Origin: Caenorhabditis remanei
Taxonomy: Eukaryota; Nematoda; Chromadorea; Rhabditida; Rhabditidae
Assembly: GCF_010183535.1 (NCBI RefSeq)
Contig: NC_071329.1
Span: forward strand, 9,238,001-9,302,000
Length of the DNA stretch: 64,000 nucleotides
Direction: 5' to 3'
In this document: piece by piece, positions 12,401 to 25,010 of the stretch
How the letters are laid out: the number at the start of each line of letters is the position of its first letter
Numbering within the stretch: the first letter of the stretch is position 1
The notes under the pieces: generated by a model
What the model saw: the letters and a program-made list of their open reading frames with translations, nothing else
Databases searched by the model: none
What the model was told of the DNA's origin: nothing
Program-made: the position numbers and the translations under genes

Positions 12401-15400
12401 TACGGATTCGGAAAACAGGCAGTGGGTGAGTGAGATTTGAACTTGTTTCTTGAGAACTTTTAAATTCTAAAAAAAAGTGTGCTTAACATGTGTAAATTTC
12501 AGGATCTGGTATCCCGGAAGTCAAAGTAATCATTCATGGTTTCCAACTGAAAAACTATTTGTCTGGAAAAACTTTGATTGCGAAAATGATTGGACTGACG
12601 TTAACGATTGGATCTGGATTACCAGTTGGTAAAGAAGTGAGTTTTTCTGACTGGAATAGAAAGAAATTCATCAAAACCCGAGCTAAAGAGTTACAAACTT
12701 TTAAAACCGGCTTTAAAAATGTATTTTTGTACCTCATTCTTCCTGGTTTCAGGGACCATTCGTGCATATCGGAGCTATCGTCGCTTCTCTTCTGAATAAA
12801 GTGACTGCTGCTTGTCAATACAATGCATTCTTCTCAAATGAAGGTCGTGCTATGGAAATGTTGAGTATCGGATGCGCTGTCGGAATCGCTTGTACTTTCT
12901 CGGCACCAATGGGAGGTGAGATTTCGGAAAACTAGAACATTTTCAGAAGTTATGAGAGAGATAATTATATTTTTGGATATTCTACAATGTATTTCAGCTG
13001 TACTCTACGGTATCGAATCCACATCGAAATATTTTGCCGTCAAGAACTACTGGAGATCCTTTTTCGCCACAACTTGTTCTGCAATGCTCTTCCGTTTTGC
13101 TATTGCTTTCTTCGTTCCTCAACATATTGCCGGAACAATTACTGCTTACTATCAAACTTATTTCCCCAACGAAGTATTTGTCGTCGAGGAACTTCCATTC
13201 TTCATTGGTCTCGGGTTAGTTTTTTCGTTTCGAATTTTTCTGATTTTCTATTTTAATTCAGAATTATGACTGGTCTTCTCGGAGCTCTCTTCGTTTATTA
13301 CCATCGTAGAATCGCATTCTTCAAACGACGAAACCGTATTTTCCAGGCTCTTTTCGGAAAAAGGTGAGTAATTTCATGAGATCAAAACACATTTTGATTT
13401 GACCTCACAAACAGAAAAATATGAAACGGAAGTTTGACGATGAGAGAGGGAAAATGGCTTCTGATAAGACAGACAACACTGTGTATCTCTTCTCTTCTTA
13501 AAACTGATCAGTGTTGTTGTATCATATTAGAAAAAAGTGTTATGTCAACTTCATTTATCGATCAAACAAAAAGATAGACAATAGACAATCAAGGGGTTTC
13601 TCTCTTTTTCTGCAAAAAGATTCCTTCCGTTTCAACGATAAAAATGGAATTTGAAGAGATGATAAAGAGAAAATAGAAGGATAGTGGTTTGATCATTGAG
13701 CAGTAAATGATGAAAATAGTTTTGGTTTTTCACGGGAAGGGATCAAAAAGATATCATTAATAAAGCGGCAAGGTTGAACATTGATTTAATGAATTTGTGT
13801 GTTGGTGTTTGAATTCGAAACACAAAAATTAGAAAACGGAGGGAGAGGGACCTCGTGAAATGAAAACAGGAGAAGCGGATTTAATTTTTTTTAAATAATC
13901 GCTTGCAGCCCAATCTTGTTCACCGTCTGCTGTACTGCTATCTTCGCCGTTCTCGTCTATCCAAATGGTCTTGGAAGTTACGTGGCTGGAAAGTATACAT
14001 TCCGTGAAACTCTTGTCGATTTCCTCTCAAATTGTACCCTCTCGAAAACAACGAATGGATCAGACGGATGTCCTCCACACGTATTGGAACATTGGTCCGG
14101 TCCAGAAGGAGATATGAATCCAATCAATTCTCTTCTCATTTATTTCCTTTTCTATTTTATCATCGTACCAATTTGTATCACTTTGTACATACCATCCGGA
14201 ATCTTCGTTCCATGTTTCGTCATCGGAGCTTGTGGTGGAAGAATATTCGGAGAAATCATTTCAATGGCATGGCCTCACGGACTTCGTGGACTTGGACAAC
14301 CACAGATTTATCCGGGATTGTATGCAGTGGTTGGTGCTGCTTCGTTCACTGGATCCGTTACTCACTCGCTTTCAATCGCTCTCATTGTCTGTGAAACTAC
14401 TGGACAATTGTGTGCTCTCCTCCCAGTGCTCATCGCTCTTATGATCTCAAATGCTATCTGTGCTTTCCTTCAACCTTCTATTTATGATTCGATCATCAAA
14501 ATTAACGGATATCCATACCTTGCCGATTTGCCACCTTCTCGTATGAGGTTAGTTCTTCAGAAACTTGTACAAAGTCATCAACTGATTTCAGTGTGCATCA
14601 AATGAAAGTGGAAAGAATTATGGTAAAAGACATGTACTACATCACGCGTGAAACCACTTACCGTGAGCTTCGCGAAATGCTTCTGGAGACTCCAACTCTT
14701 CGATCGTATCCATTTGTAACGGACTCTCGATCGATGACTCTTCTTGGATCCGTTGCTCGCAAATATCTTTTGTATCTGATTCAACGAAAACTTGGACCAG
14801 AGCCAGAACTTTTCGGACATCGTCGTAGGTAAGTTATTTGAATTAAAAGGAGGGAAATATTATTTAAAAAAAACCGAAAAGAATTTTGTTTTCTACAGCT
14901 TTAGAACACCTGCAATCAAATCGAAGATTGTGTAAGTGAAATGAAAATTAACTATTGTGAAAATAGGATAGAAGGAATTGTAGACGTAGTCTTTTCGGTT
15001 GCATCTGATAAAGCCATCGTTGTGTACTTCTATTTGAACCAATTATTATTTCTAACCCAAGTTTGAATACAACTTTTTCGAGTACCAGTTCCCAAAATTT
15101 CGAAAAATTATGAAGCGCTTATAGTCTTTATTCTCTTCTCTTTCTTCTGATGAATCTGCAATTTTTCGTTGCTTATCTAAAAACCACAAATTTTCAAAAA
15201 CTGCAGAATAGATAAGTTTTCATTCATAATTAAAAATTTTTTAACTCCTTATTCGAAATATTTCACCACTTTTCCTCTCACCACTACCTTCCACATATTT
15301 CACTTTCCTCACACAACTTCTCAATCTTTCTATCTCATTTTCAGAAGTCGCACCGCATCGGAAATCTTCAGCACGATCCACAACTTAAGGTGTGTTCCTG

Positions 15401-16392
15401 TGGTTTGTCATTGCACGAGTTGATTCTCATTCTAGTGCATGCACCCATACTTGCTTCTCTAGCTGCATGTTTTTAATTCCCATTTCCATTCAGAAAGTAT
15501 TCTAGACGTGGTTCTCTCGCTGCAAACGGAGGTCATATGTCTTCTGGAAACGCCCTCATGACTGATAGAAACATTTCTGGAAACACTCTTCTTCCACAAT
15601 CTCCACTTCATGAAGATCAGGTATCACATCTCAATTCAAGATTCATTGACATTCATGAAGTTTTCAGGGAGATCGCAGTCCACTGGCCCCTCTTCTCTAC
15701 GCCCAAACCAACCAACACGAGCCAATTGTGGTGAGTTCAGTTCTTTTTTTTAGTATGTATAAAAATAGTAAAAATTTTATAGCTTGTTGTTTTGTTGTGA
15801 TTTCATTCATTTCCGCCTTTTATTGTTCACGTGAATCAATCACATGAATCACTCTTTTTTCAGCATTCGTTGGCAAAGAGAGCTGAAATTCTTTCGAAGA
15901 AATTGGATATGGAGGAAGTGGCAATCGATCCAGCACCATTCCAATTAGTTAGAGGAACTTCTCTTTACAAGGTTTGTTGGGGTGTTCATCTGCTAACTGT
16001 CTTCCATCTGACATTAAAAAAACCATGTTCAGGTGCACACACTCTTCTCTCTTCTTGCTCTCAATCACGCATATGTTACTGAAAAAGGACGTCTTGTTGG
16101 AGTAGTTGCCGTTAAAGAACTTCGTGAAGCCCTCAGCAACATCTACAGTCGAGGAGCCGTCGTGCCACGTCCAAGAATCCGAACATCGACTTTCCGTCTC
16201 AATCCTGATCAAGATTGTAAGCAAAGAATCTTCTTAATTAGTCCTAGTTTTCCAAATATTTCAGTGGAACAACAATTAATGAATGGCCAAATGAATGGTG
16301 AAAACACTGTCGACGCAACGACTGTCCGTACTCAACGTGTCACAATCGAAACCCCAGATGCTGCTGACGACGAGGAAAAAAGAAACAACTGA
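6268..16392 (+). CDS. CLC-family chloride channel (CLH), ClC-1/ClC-2-like, two alternative starts
   Basis: Voltage-gated chloride channel of the plasma membrane. Two first coding exons (6268-6464 and 9001-9131) both end in phase 2 and can join 9185-9241. The shared body is 11615-11683, 11930-12078, 12125-12244, 12294-12425, 12503-12636, 12753-12915, 12998-13214, 13262-13363, 13909-14547, 14592-14828, 15345-15389, 15494-15620, 15668-15730, 15864-15971, 16033-16216 and 16265-16392. This gives 956 aa from the first start and 934 aa from the second. The selectivity motifs are present: GSGIPE (about residue 220), GKEGPFVH with the gating Glu (about 263) and PSGIFVP (about 519). The [15 protein letters not shown] stretch resembles vertebrate ClC-1/2 channels rather than H+/Cl- exchangers. 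Two CBS domains follow (about 640-700 and 810-880). C. elegans has six clh genes; I cannot say which this matches, with clh-1 and clh-2 the likeliest. Confidence 0.93.
6465..6785. other. Intron sequence and left flank of the LTR element
   Basis: AT-rich intron sequence follows the exon A donor. I see no coding or structured signal. The last five bases, AACAG at 6781-6785, are the left copy of the target-site duplication of the element inserted at 6786. Confidence 0.6.
6786..7292 (+). repeat. 5' LTR
   Basis: 507-bp long terminal repeat bounded by TG and CA, with 5-bp inverted ends (TGTCG and CGACA). It contains a TATA box (TATAAATA from 7068) and a polyadenylation signal (AATAAA at 7219-7224). 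That order places U3 to the left, R between them and U5 at the right, as expected for a plus-oriented element. Short open frames inside appear identically in both copies and do not look like genes. Confidence 0.93.
7294..7367 (-). other. Full-length antisense copy of tRNA-Gly(GCC) including the CCA end (extended primer-binding site)
   Basis: Read on the minus strand, this is a nearly whole glycine tRNA: D-arm with GGTTCAGTGGTA (A box), anticodon loop CTGCCAC with anticodon GCC, T-arm with GGTTCGATTCC (B box), and the 3' sequence GATGCA followed by CCA. Genomic tRNA genes in eukaryotes do not encode CCA, so its presence marks a primer-binding site. An ordinary site is about 18 nt, but here the match runs on through the whole tRNA. 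Against the canonical tRNA as I recall it there are differences at positions 1 (A opposite C72), 50 (G opposite G64) and 66 (G.U with 7). It is therefore probably not a functional tRNA, although both internal promoter boxes survive. Confidence 0.85.
7347..7693 (-). CDS. Small secreted cysteine-containing protein gene carried antisense inside the LTR element
   Basis: Exon 1 is 7566-7693 and exon 2 is 7347-7515, separated by a 50-nt intron (7516-7565) that begins GTTGG and ends TTTTTTCAG. They join in frame to code for 98 aa. The first 18 or so residues form a signal peptide ([13 protein letters not shown], then a small-residue cleavage site). The mature part has a clustered cysteine motif (CGPCRYC), three more cysteines and a Ser/Thr-rich tail. 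A TATA box (TATAAAAG at 7726-7733, minus) lies 33-40 bases upstream of the ATG. The last six residues and the stop codon are supplied by the tRNA sequence, so the original 3' end is probably missing. I do not know the family. The retained intron means this was captured as DNA or as antisense RNA, not as spliced mRNA. Confidence 0.7.
7726..7733 (-). promoter_or_regulatory. TATA box of the captured antisense gene
   Basis: TATAAAAG on the minus strand, 33-40 bases upstream of the ATG at 7693 in a GC-rich local context (CGGCGGG). Position and sequence fit a pol II core promoter carried inside the element. Confidence 0.55.
7972..8478 (+). repeat. 3' LTR
   Basis: Second copy of the 507-bp LTR, offset exactly 1186 bp from the first, with no difference seen by eye. 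Its TATA box starts at 8254 and its AATAAA at 8405-8410. The right target duplication AACAG follows at 8479-8483. Confidence 0.93.
9001..9131 (+). CDS. Chloride channel alternative first coding exon B
   Basis: The ATG at 9001 opens a 131-nt exon ending at GTAAGG, phase 2, so it can replace exon A before 9185. The encoded start ([13 protein letters not shown]) is acidic, then Arg- and Ser-rich, quite unlike exon A. A pyrimidine-rich region precedes it. The two N-termini imply separate promoters; this one lies downstream of the LTR element. Confidence 0.8.
9242..11614. other. Large chloride-channel intron
   Basis: A 2.4-kb intron between the small exon at 9185-9241 and the next coding exon at 11615. 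It is AT-rich with TTC-rich tracts near 11118-11250. Open frames in it have no flanking splice signals in compatible phase. Another acceptor-like TTTAG at 11584-11588 opens a frame that fails to join the next exon, so I place the exon start at 11615 after TTCCCAG. Confidence 0.55.
14899..14931 (+). CDS. Candidate 33-nt cassette exon of the chloride channel
   Basis: Bases 14899-14931 are bounded by TTTTCTACAG and GTAAGTG and enter and leave in phase 2, exactly as the neighbouring exons require. Inclusion adds 11 basic/hydrophobic residues (about [11 protein letters not shown]) between CBS1 and CBS2 without changing the frame. The region between the CBS domains is a common site of isoform variation in CLC channels. 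Confidence 0.6.
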
Positions 16393-17149
16393 AGATGATT
16401 TATTTTTGTGAACTTTCTAGTCAACCATTCCATTCTTTTATTATATAAAAGTGCCCGGTTAAACTTATTTTCTTGTTTTTTTTTTGTCTGTGTGTGTATT
16501 TAGTTTCTCTCTCCCCCCAAACAACGAGTTGATTCCAGATTTCCGAAAGAATTCCAAATGAAATGAAAAGAGATTTGAATGCTCTGCTTCTAAATTGTAT
16601 ATAGGTAGTTTTATCTCTTATATTTAACCACTCAACCCATCCACCCTGTGCATCTTAAACCACCGTTTTTCGACAATAAAATAGTTTTAATGACTTTTGA
16701 ACTGAACTGGAAGTTTATATTGAGACTAGAATGTTCTTGACTTCAACTACAAACTAGAGTGAAAGACAAGACATCTATGATTTTTCAAATTGTAGGTTTT
16801 GATCTGGCCAAACCGATTTCAAATCTGTTGTTTTAATTGCAAAAAAAGAAAATTAATCATTTTATTACAATTCTTCATCTTATGCACCGAATACACGGAA
16901 AAAAGAACAAAGCAGTTTTCCGGATTAAAGAAAAACAGAAATTTGAACAAATCAAAACGAACAACTCTTTGATATGAGATCAACAATTTGAGAGGATTTT
17001 GGAGGAATGAAAAAGAAGATAAATGACTGAAATTGACTTTTCAGCTAAAAGTTACTATACGTTTGCCCTATATAACAGAGCAATTAGTTAATTTTTTTTT
17101 GTTTTAAGAAAATGAGTATTTACAAATGTCTCTAAGATGATCCAAGAGT
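16393..17149. other. Convergent 3' region between the chloride channel and the SLC17-like gene
   Basis: This stretch contains the 3' untranslated ends of two convergent genes. An AATAAAA signal at about 16675 suits the plus-strand channel gene. I see no coding sequence. Confidence 0.5.
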
Positions 17150-19536
17150 TTACAGCTTCTCTGGAACGTCTTCCACGTTGCGGGATACTGTAGATATTGT
17201 TGGATTTCTGACACTATTTCTTTCCAAATCGGCGACTGAACTGGCACGATGGAAACTGTCGGAAGTCCACTCGCATGCCTCTCCTTTCACGAAAATGAAG
17301 AAGAAGATATTGCAGATAAACTGAAAAGAAGGAGATTATTCATACAACTCTCACCAATTTGAGAATTTCCAACTCACCATAACGGATGCTGTGATCAAGA
17401 AGACCCATTTCCATTCCTCTTGAGTGTTATTATGTGTCAATGCATTCACGAAGAATGGGACAATCAACATGGTAATTGTGATTCCAAGTGAAATATTTCC
17501 GGTTACAAAATGACTGTATTGCTTGGAAAGAACAGGCCCTGCTTTGAAGAATCCACCGGTTGTTGCTCCCAACATTGCAGCAGCACAACCCAAAACAATC
17601 ATATTATAATCCTTGTGTTCATCTCCCATGAATGCGAGAACAGTAAGGAAAGCACCGGATCCGATGAAAGCGATTGAGTTGAAAATACGGAATTTGATGA
17701 TTTCTGGAAGGCAGGTGAGACGATCAGATACGGCTCCACAGAACAATTTGGACATGAATTGGAGGAATGGAGGGATGGCAGCAGTGATTCCGGTACTGTG
17801 AACTGGGAATCCGAGTACTTTTGAAAGATATACAGGAGAGAAAAGGAACATCATGTTGACGCAGGTGAAGTTTCCGATGGCGGCAACCCAGACAGCCCAG
17901 ATTGCTGGAGTACGGAGAATTGGTCCATATGGCACTTTTTTGAGGGCACGCTTGCTGAAAATGATAGATTGTTGACAATTCTATGAGTGTGTAATGGTCG
18001 GGACTTACTCGACAGTGGCGATCTTTCCGATAGATATCTTCTTCAATTCAACATTTCCGACGAATGGATGTTTTTGTGGAGAGTTACGGTAGAAGAGGGC
18101 GTATGTGACGAAGAGAAGAAGAGATACTGCTCCGTGAGCATAGAAGATTGATGGCCATCTGTAAAAAGAAGGGGGTTGTAAATTGTGTTGTCTAATCCTT
18201 GTTGTTTTGGTGTGACTGTAAATCATTTGAGTGTATTCGAGATGAACGTTTGGTTTTATGATGCTACCCTATACCGAGAGACTCACTCAGAAGAGGATTA
18301 TAGTTCTTTGTGATAAAATGCGAGTGATGATAGATCAAAAACAACTGAATTACAGTTAAATAGAATGTGATCGTTCAACTATTTTGTGTTCGTCATACTC
18401 GTCTTCGCCTGACTTGAAATGATAACAGGTGCTGTAATTGTCCTAAACGAAGACAACGACGAATAAAAACAGGTACTTACTTGAAAGCAGAGCAAAGGGC
18501 ACCGGAGGCAGGCATTGTGATTGCTGGGGACAGTTGGACGTAGGCAACCAATGAGGAAACAAAAAGTCCATTCTGTTTGAAATATGACCATTTTGCACAG
18601 AAAGATCCGATGACTGGGAAGTTGGCTGCAAATGCAATTCCTTGGAGGAAACGGACTGCCAAGAAGTAGTAGAATCCCATCTGAAATTAGAAATTGTTTG
18701 GTCTCTATTGAGTGCCCTCTTCTAGAAATTCTCGGTCTAACATTCCCATCAAAGAACAGTTATTTCCAGCCACTTTCCGTCCTATTTTTAGATTTCCATT
18801 TTCTTTTTTTTCTGTTCACTTTTCCAACATTTTCCACCTATTCATATTCCAAGTTATCTATTGTATTCTTCAACTGAATTTTCCTGTCTCTACGTTATAT
18901 TTTCTCCTTTTTTCTTCCTCTTTTCATCCATACAGACAAGGAAACAACCGTACCCGAATTGACAATGGAATCAAGAGAGTCGACACAGCCGATAGAATTC
19001 CAAGCCCGGCGAACACTGTTCGAATCCCGACCATTCCGACGAGTTGTACAATCGGAAAGTTGCCCAGCAACGCGGCAATCGCCACAATTGACATGGCCAA
19101 CGAATTTTGCGCTGAAAGATGATTTAGGTGATTGATGAATGTTTATCATGAAGAGAGGGTTGGATAGTGATGATGATAAGAGAAAGGTAGTGGAGTCATA
19201 TGGTTGAATGATATAATAAAGTTCCTTAGATTGATTGAAAGATAAGATGAAAAAGTGTACTTACTACTTGTGAAGTGAGTTTTCCTTGTCCCGTTGAGAG
19301 ATGTTTCCACTTCTGAATCATCATCATCCATACAAATTACAGCAAAGTTGAAGGCAAGAATGTTAGACCTGAAAGAGAGAAAATTTCAGAATTGAAACCT
19401 AAATGAAGGAAACTAACCAAATACTTGTCAGACATAACAAGATCAGAACCATAATCACAAATCGAGTTCTGGTACCGAACAAGCTGATGTAGCGAGTTTG
19501 GGCAGTAGCCTGTGTAGGGAACACGGCGTCGGCCAT
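17150..19536 (-). CDS. SLC17-like major-facilitator anion transporter, 492 aa
   Basis: Multi-pass membrane transporter of the SLC17 (sodium-phosphate / vesicular anion) branch of the major facilitator superfamily. Minus-strand exons in reading order: 19418-19536, 19265-19368, 18954-19111, 18481-18680, 18009-18158, 17378-17954 and 17150-17320, totalling 492 aa. Visible hallmarks are a short cytosolic N-terminus and a first hydrophobic segment (FVIMVLILLCLTSIW), a luminal loop with an N-glycosylation sequon (NGT), and RFLQGIAFAANFPVIGSF, which matches the SLC17 signature around TM4 (R-x-x-Q-G and W-x-P/F-x-x-x). The later half includes GFFKAGPVLSKQYSHFVTGN, typical of the family. The substrate cannot be read from sequence. 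An acceptor (ATTTTCAG) lies four bases upstream of the ATG, consistent with trans-splicing or an upstream non-coding exon. Confidence 0.88.
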
Positions 19537-22500
19537 GATTCTGAAAATGTTAGAAGATGAAGAAGATGTTAAAATACAAGAATACATGTGAATAAGGCGA
19601 ATAAGAAGAAGAAGAGAACAATGGAAACTGTAAGACTGAACTGAACTAGTTGTCCGGTTTAAGCAGAAGAAGGCGGAGGGCCAAAAATAGAGAAAAGGGA
19701 GAGAGAAACTGAATAAATTTCCAGAGAACACAAGGTTTTATGTTTATATAGACTGTTGGGACGTCCACCCAAAAAAAGGAGGCGGGCTGAAAGGGGCAAT
19801 CATGGAGAGAGAGTTATGGAGACGCAGATAAGAGAGGAAGAAAAACGAAGAAGAAGAAGGTGGGTAATAGAGATTATAACTCTCGAGAAAAAGAGTCTCA
19901 AGGCTTGTGGGCGGAGCTTAGAAAAATAAAATATTGTGTTTTGATCTATTAGGCTACATTTTGATCGCTGGCTTCGAGGCAACGATATTGAAGAGGAAGG
20001 TTTAGAAAATGGAATAGTTTTAATTTCGAATTCGAAGGAACTTCCCTCTGAGTTTTCATGCTTCCGCTTGATCTTCTCCAGCGTAGAGTTGGATACATAT
20101 GGGTACTGTTTGTCTAGTTATACTCAGGAGAGCATGATGTATGCTTTTCTCGGGGGTGCATATAGTTCGCGAGACACCATAACATATGTGCTCGGTTCAA
20201 CAAACCAAAACAAGCATGTATATCCAGGAACATAGCTTCTTTGTATTCTAGACAACTTTGATCTAATTCGAAGCGACAAGTAGTCTATCAGAGCGCACTT
20301 TCTAGCCATGCAATTAGTCTAATAGAGATCAAGCGGATAGTTATCAAGAGGGATTACGTTTGAAACGATGACCAGATGCGAGGGAGAGAAAGAGGAAACC
20401 CCTTATGATATGTGACAGTGTCATACGGAGATAATGGATCAGTGTATTGAATGGAAAGAGATTTTTAAAAACTATTCATAATTATATCAAAACAGGACTC
20501 CCCCTCTCAGCCGCAGACAAACATATCAATTTTGACGCATTTACGTCTTGGGAATGACTGAAAATGACGTCATTTCCACTTGAAATCTCTTTCAGAATCA
20601 CGCATTGTTGATCTCTATTTTATCACGTTCAGAAAACAGGTCAGAGTATTTCAAAATTAAAATATGTCATAGCTTTTAGCATTGGGTTTCCAACCAGCAC
20701 TGGGGGATCATGGACTAAAACATGGAGGGAATCTTTCTGGTAATGACTATGAATATCTATTACTTTTGCACTTGGATATTGATCATTGCATTCCCACAGG
20801 TCATATTTCAGATGCATGCACATCTTACTTTTTGTTGTATCAAATCAATACTCTACGTTCAAATCACTTTAATAAGACTCTTTCATGGATCATATCCAGC
20901 ACCATTCGATATGATCTCTGTTGTATTTTCGGGATCACAATATCGGCGTGATAATACAGTAATCTCATTGTACTTTTTCTATCTTTCCTCCCGTCTCCAC
21001 GCAAAGATTATATTCTTCAAAGAAGAATTCATACTGGAAAAGGTAGTCGAAAAGTATAATTTGAAATTCAAATATTTCATCGGATTTTTTGACCAAAAGG
21101 TCAAAAATCTTGAACGGGAAAAGAGGGACAAAAAGAGAGAATTGAATGGCCGCATGTCCATTGATTCATGGATCAGTGGAAGAGAGCGGGGAAAAAACTA
21201 GATTATTTTGGGAATCTGTGACAGAAAACCATCCTTTTTTGATGTGATGCACTGGTAAATTAGGATATTATTGGTTTTTTTATATTATTTTATTTATATT
21301 TTTGATGTCAATGTGATCGGAAAAAAAACGAACTTTATTCTATATACAGATAAAAAATCAATAATCAACTTCTTTGGAATCGAAGAATTCTGAGTTTTTG
21401 AAGTATTTTCTGCATCAATCTCTGACAAATTCCTCGTGGCAAATGAGTTATGTCATGGTTCCTCTGAAAGTCAGACAGTTCTTGGATTAGAGAGTTCTTA
21501 CGAAAAGAGAAAATATTCAAGTGAATTTCACATGCAAAAAAAGAAAGAAGAAGACAATGATGGTGATCATTGAAGGTTACAAAAGAAGACATAGAATTGA
21601 TTTATTATCAATATACTTTTTAAACGTATCGGGATGCTGAACTATTTTTGTGTATCGAGAAGAAATTATGTGTGTAATAGAGAGAAGAAAAAAGAAATGA
21701 CGGAAGTGTTGTGATATCAGAGAGTGGTTCTCGAAGTTTCGGAAGGAAATATTCAGGATTGATAAATAAAAATAAAAAGATTGTTGAATCAATATATTGA
21801 TGATAATTATGTTTCTCGTGCTACACTTTGTTCATTTTCTTATCCGTAAACGCTGAAAACTGCCTCGTTCCCTGTCAGCGGAAATTACAAAAGACAAGAA
21901 GAGCAGAAAGGAAATCATCTTCATGTTCATAAATATGGCATTTTCCAGATTAAACGCCTAGGTAACCAATCTCTCTAACGAGAATACACTCATATCCTGT
22001 GCATCATAAATACGACCGAACGCTGTGATCTGATCAGGAGAAGGCCGAATCTCAACACTCGGAAAATTAACTTTTGAAATTTCATATTATGCAAACGCGC
22101 TCTGTTGCAAATTCAACCCTTCTCGTTCTTCATGATCTTTCCTTAGTAAGATTGTTAAAAACGAGCAGTTCCAATTCCCACACTTTTTCGATGACTACCG
22201 TACAACCGTTCTACCATAAAAATTTCTTATTTCTCCACGTGAGAAACTACAAAAAATGCGACCTTCTGGACTGATGATCAGTGAATTTCGTAGTTTCCGA
22301 TCGTAATGACGGTAAGAAAAAAGAGATTCTAAAATAAGCAAGCGAAGGCCAAATCTATAAATCTAGACACACGAAGAATCCCATTCTGCAAACGTCTTGT
22401 GATCATCTTGTTATGTTTTTTCATTTCTGTTTTGGAATGTTTTCACACAATTTCGAGGAATACGGTAAAGAGAAAAAAGACATTGAGCAAATATTGAGGG

Positions 22501-25010
22501 AGTAGATTGAGACAAAAGAGCACAAATGTTTTTAGTTTTCGGTTAGTTTCCGACTGTTACTTTCAATGTTTTCATTTATTTCTTCTCATCAAAAGATTAA
22601 ATGTGTTCCAAAAGACTTTAGTCTTTTCTCTTCTTCTTCTTATTTCTGTTTTCTTTTTGTCACATTTTTTCTTCGTGATTCTCATCAAACTTAAGGGAAA
22701 AATGATAAACGGAAAGGGGGGATAGACAAGTGATGACGACGTCGAAAGTTCGACTTCCGACCATTTTATTTGACTTTGGGCTTCTATCAATCACTTTTTT
22801 TCTCGAGGTGATCGGAGAGAATTCGGCTTCTGTTTCTGAGAGATTGACGATCGAAGTTAACATTTCTTGCAAGAAGAAAACGAAGAGATTGCAGATACAA
22901 ATGGAATGTGATGAAGGTGTCACGAGTTGACGTAAAATGTGTCGGAAGTTTACTTTGATCCTTTTCTGGGTGCCGAAGATAAACTGTATTGTTGAGGGGT
23001 TGGAAGTGTGATAAGGGGTACTGTAGGGAAGTACATGTGAACAGAGACCAAATGGTTGGATAGTATTTTACAGAGTTGCTGAACTGATGAATGAGAGATA
23101 CTGTAGGTTTGTTCTAGTGAACTACCGTGTCCCTTCATCGTCCGAAAAACCTTCCGATTGGAAATTTCGACATGCAATTACTCTGAAAATACTTCTGAAA
23201 CCAAAAAAGGCTCATCTGAAAGTCAACGAAACCATTCTGAAAACATTATAACACATTGAAAACAGATGTCGATTTGAAACAATTTTATTCAATTCTCAAC
23301 TCACTTTTACTCTGCCAATTCGTTCATTTCCTCCTGACGTCACATCAATTCGTTCCCATTCACCAGAAGATCGGAGCTCCATTACCTGAATCAAAAACTA
23401 TTTCTCTCATTCCCATGTCGTCAGTTTGTGATCAGGTCATTCCATAAATAGATCATTTTCTTCACCGATAAAAATAATTGTTGTATTCAAATATGCTGTC
23501 AAAAATAGAATCATTTACACCTCGCTCTCTCCGAGAATTCATATGTTCAATTGATAAGAAAATGGGCTTCATGAACCTGGGTTGCTGACCAAAAATAGAC
23601 TTTTCAACACCTATTTTTAACCTGTCGCCTTTCGATTCACACGAAAAAAAATAGGAAATTGTGATAAGAAAAGAAGGCTTTTATCGGTTGTGCTGCTTGG
23701 TGTTGTATTCTGACCTAAAAATAGACACACACATATCTTTTTCTCCTCCACTTTTTTGTCTCGTTTTGACCAGTTTGATGATATGATAATGTGAGAAAAG
23801 AGAAAGAAAACGGGGATCATTGACTTGGGATACGATACGTAAAAAGGTTCGATCGGACAACAAATGAACTTCAGTCGTCATCAGATCGGAGATTATCGAT
23901 ACGAGATCGTCGGGCGACGGTTGTTTCAAAATAGAAGAAAAAAGAGGAGAAGAAGAAGAAGATACGATATTGAAGAGATGAAAACGGAAATGACACTGAT
24001 GAGATTTCCATGACAAATACATCAAAAAATAAATGGTTTGTTAAGGAAAATGAAATATTGATAAAGAAATAATGTAGGGGGATCGGAGAATAATTTATTG
24101 CTTTTTCTCAGTAATCGGAAACAAAAAGGCGAAGGGACGGTTCTTCCTATGAGAGGATTTTCGGTATATCCACAAAACGCTTCATCACATTAATTCAGAA
24201 TATTTTAGATAGTTATCTAGAAAATTTCTTATTAATCTTGAGCTTCGAACCTATCTATTTTTTCCACATAAGAACTATTGGCTGTACAAATCAAAAGTAC
24301 TGTATTCGAATCTACAGTATCCCTATCGTGTTGAGAAACCAAGAAGTAACATTGCTTTCAGAGAACAAAACAGAATTGACCAGTTCTCGAAGAATTCAGA
24401 AGCTAAACGCTTCGCCCGAAGCGTAATCACGTGGTCAAAATGCAAAGTGGTTGGCTGAAGACGAGCTTCTGACCACAAACGCTGAATTTGAAGAACGCTT
24501 GAAAGACCTCACTACCGGAACTTGATACCGGAATCATTTGGCATTCACGATATTCCGAACCCACTTTTTAATAGCTTAATTCTGTTAATTATGTTCAGAT
24601 ATTAAACAGATTCTTCCTGAATTTTCAAAGAAGAAGTGTTATCCAAAAAACAGTTTTAAGAAAAAAAAACTGGCTCTCTTCTGAATTTTATATATAAATC
24701 AATGGATTCAGAAATTCAAGGATTCCCATCTTTTCCATAACCCAACATCATCACAGTATCTACAGTACTACTTTCCCAACTATCCTTGTTTTTCAGTCTA
24801 ATTCCTCAATTATATGATAAATATTCATGTCATCATAATGTTTGTGGTGTCTTGAATCTCTGAGAATCAAATTTCTTGTGATTCTCAGTAACCAATAGCC
24901 AATGCCATCTTACAGTATGCCTTATCAATTCAATATCATATCAGTGATCAATTTCAAATATATCTACAGTAATCCCTCTTCTTAATATGATAATCTTCTT
25001 TTGGACTCAC
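19537..25010. other. Long upstream region of the SLC17-like gene
   Basis: A 5.5-kb stretch without a supportable gene. Open frames on both strands are short, lack phase-compatible splice sites and read as biased AT-rich sequence. It contains a perfect palindrome AAATGACGTCATTT at 20562-20575. It probably holds promoter and intronic sequence, perhaps linking the exon at 25011-25069 to the transporter. Confidence 0.4.
20562..20575. promoter_or_regulatory. Palindromic CRE-type site
   Basis: AAATGACGTCATTT is a perfect 14-bp palindrome containing TGACGTCA, the consensus for CREB/ATF bZIP factors. It lies about 1 kb upstream of the SLC17-like start codon. Other TGACGTCA copies occur near 23335 and 27010, so chance occurrence cannot be excluded. 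Confidence 0.35.

Noticed and set aside
20682..21201. Overlapping plus frames of 89 and 159 codons
   Set aside because: No acceptor or donor structure; the Lys/Glu-rich end follows an A-rich stretch.
23130..23180. Possible second exon for the orphan 25011-25069 exon, ending in GRFFGR like an amidated peptide
   Set aside because: No signal peptide, no cleavage pattern, and the acceptor is one of several chance TTTTCAG sites nearby.
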